Part shown: positions 5,549-6,567 of the stretch, in pieces
Layout of the letters: each line of letters opens with the position of its first letter
Numbering within the stretch: the stretch's first letter is position 1
Assembly (NCBI GenBank): GCA_026392265.1
Contig: JAPLCL010000180.1
Location: forward strand, 1 to 6,567
From: Actinomycetota bacterium
GTDB taxonomy: Bacteria > Actinomycetota > Thermoleophilia > UBA2241
Length of the DNA: 6,567 nucleotides
Direction of reading: 5' to 3'
Notes under the pieces: model-generated
What the model saw: only the letters and a program-made list of their open reading frames with translations
What the model was told of the DNA's origin: nothing
Database searches by the model: none
Made by a program: the position numbers and the translations under genes

Positions 5549-6567
5549 CTACTCGGCGGCGCGGTCCAGCAGGGCTTTGGCCCGATCGTAGACGTTGTCG
5601 ACGGTGAACCCGAACTGCGCGAACAGGATCCCGGCCGGGGCCGAGGCTCCGTAGTGGTCCAGGCCGATGACCTCGCCGCCGTCACCGACCCAGCGCTCCC
5701 ACCCGAAGGTGACGCCCGTCTCGACGGCCAAGCGGCGGTGGCAGGCGGCCGGCAGGACGCTCTCACGGTACGCGGCGTCCTCCCGCTCGAAGAGCCGCCA
5801 GGACGCCATATTGACGACCCTCGAGCGCACGCCCTCGGCGACCAGGCGCTCGTGCGCCTCGAGCACCAGGGCGACCTCACTGCCGGTGCCGATGAGGATC
5901 ACGTCGGGGGTCGCGTCGCCGGCGGCGTCACCCAGAACGTAGGCGCCGCGGGCGATGCCGCTCGCCGGCGCGTACTTGGTGCGGTCGATGGTCGGCAGGT
6001 TCTGACGCGTCAGCATGAGGCCGACAGGGCCGTCGTCATGCTGCAGAGCTATCTTCCAGGCCTCGATGGTCTCGTTGGCGTCGGCGGGACGCAGGTCGGT
6101 GAAGTTGGGCGTGGCGCGCAACATGGCGAGGTGCTCGACGGGCTGGTGGGTGGGGCCGTCTTCGCCCACGCCGATGCTGTCGTGGGTGAGCACGTAGGTC
6201 ACGGGGAGCCCCATGAGCGCCGCGAGTCGCATGGCGGGGCGCATGTAGTCCACGAAGACGAAGAACGTGGCCACGTAGGGGCGGATGCCGCCGTGCACGG
6301 CGAAGCCGTTGCCCATGGCCGCCATGGCGAGCTCGCGCACGCCGAAGTGGAAGTTGCGGCCTTCGGGGGTGTCCGCCTGCTGAGCGGGCGCGTCCTTGAT
6401 CCAGGTGTTGTTAGACGGCGCCAGGTCGGCCGAGCCGCCGATGAGCGTGGGCAGGTGCGTCGCCAGGGCGTTGATGGCCTTGCCCGAGGCAGACCGCGTC
6501 GCCACGGCGCCGTCCTCGGGCTTGAACACGGGCAGGTCGGCGTCCCAGCCGGCCGGGAGCCGTCTGC
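5549..6567 (-). CDS. tkt: Transketolase, C-terminal half (5' end outside window)
   Basis: Thiamine-diphosphate enzyme that moves two-carbon units between sugar phosphates in the non-oxidative pentose phosphate pathway (and the Calvin cycle where present), in the cytoplasm. The frame is open to the right edge and yields 338 complete residues before the TAG; full-length enzymes have about 660-700, so roughly the N-terminal half, with the main diphosphate-binding domain, lies outside. Visible landmarks, counted from the first complete codon: LPAGWDADLPVF at the domain border, GGSADLAPSN (43-52), GVREL with the catalytic Glu at 78, HDSIGVGEDGPTHQP (128-142) with its substrate-contacting histidines, LTRQNLP, then the C-terminal domain with GTGSEV, NMASWRLFE and GASAPAGILF. 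No key residue in this half is missing. A terminator-like hairpin follows, so it is probably not co-transcribed with the repressor gene 275 bases downstream. The GTG at 6529 is an internal Val codon, not the start. Confidence 0.97.
   Translation of the reverse strand, partial: RRLPAGWDADLPVFKPEDGAVATRSASGKAINALATHLPTLIGGSADLAPSNNTWIKDAPAQQADTPEGRNFHFGVRELAMAAMGNGFAVHGGIRPYVATFFVFVDYMRPAMRLAALMGLPVTYVLTHDSIGVGEDGPTHQPVEHLAMLRATPNFTDLRPADANETIEAWKIALQHDDGPVGLMLTRQNLPTIDRTKYAPASGIARGAYVLGDAAGDATPDVILIGTGSEVALVLEAHERLVAEGVRSRVVNMASWRLFEREDAAYRESVLPAACHRRLAVETGVTFGWERWVGDGGEVIGLDHYGASAPAGILFAQFGFTVDNVYDRAKALLDRAAE

Overview
The window is GC-rich bacterial DNA with long, dense coding, and every gene I can support reads on the minus strand. 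In transcription order (right to left) the genes are: the C-terminal half of a transketolase; a DeoR-family repressor; a nucleotidyltransferase-fold protein of unknown function; a calcineurin-like metallophosphoesterase whose frame is broken; an APC-superfamily permease; and a second, paralogous DeoR-family repressor that runs off the left edge. The GC content, sigma70-type promoters and general gene style fit a free-living high-GC bacterium. The flavour of the permease, phosphoesterase and nucleotidyltransferase reminds me of Chloroflexota or Actinomycetota, but the sequence alone does not settle the phylum.

Layout. Transketolase (5549-6567, 5' end outside the window) is followed by a terminator-like hairpin (5492-5523). 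The 233-base gap to the next gene holds that hairpin, a second small hairpin, a good promoter (5346-5373) and a cluster of CGATCAT-type palindromic elements that could be operators. The first deoR-like gene (4488-5273, probable TTG start with a strong Shine-Dalgarno), the nucleotidyltransferase-like gene (3634-4437), the metallophosphoesterase (2592-3510) and the permease (891-2525) then follow with gaps of 50, 123 and 66 bases. A perfect 19-bp inverted repeat (829-868) sits 22 bases after the permease stop. A second promoter with a perfect TTGACA box (752-779) then drives the second deoR-like gene (1-694).

How the genes may work together. The simplest reading is a repressor-led transcription unit, deoR - NTase - phosphoesterase - permease, bounded by its own promoter and terminator, with a further repressor-led unit starting just downstream. 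DeoR-family proteins usually sense phosphorylated sugars or related metabolites, and transketolase is a pentose-phosphate enzyme, so a carbohydrate or nucleoside context is plausible. The permease belongs to a mainly amino-acid/amine-transporting superfamily, and its substrate cannot be told from sequence. A strong hairpin between the NTase and phosphoesterase genes (3588-3614) may split or attenuate the unit.

The points most worth a second look are the broken metallophosphoesterase (frame change near 2991, probably with a lost segment), the unassigned NTase-fold protein beside it, the two DeoR paralogues bracketing the cassette, and the palindromic elements in front of the first repressor. 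I see no RNA genes, CRISPR arrays or mobile elements.
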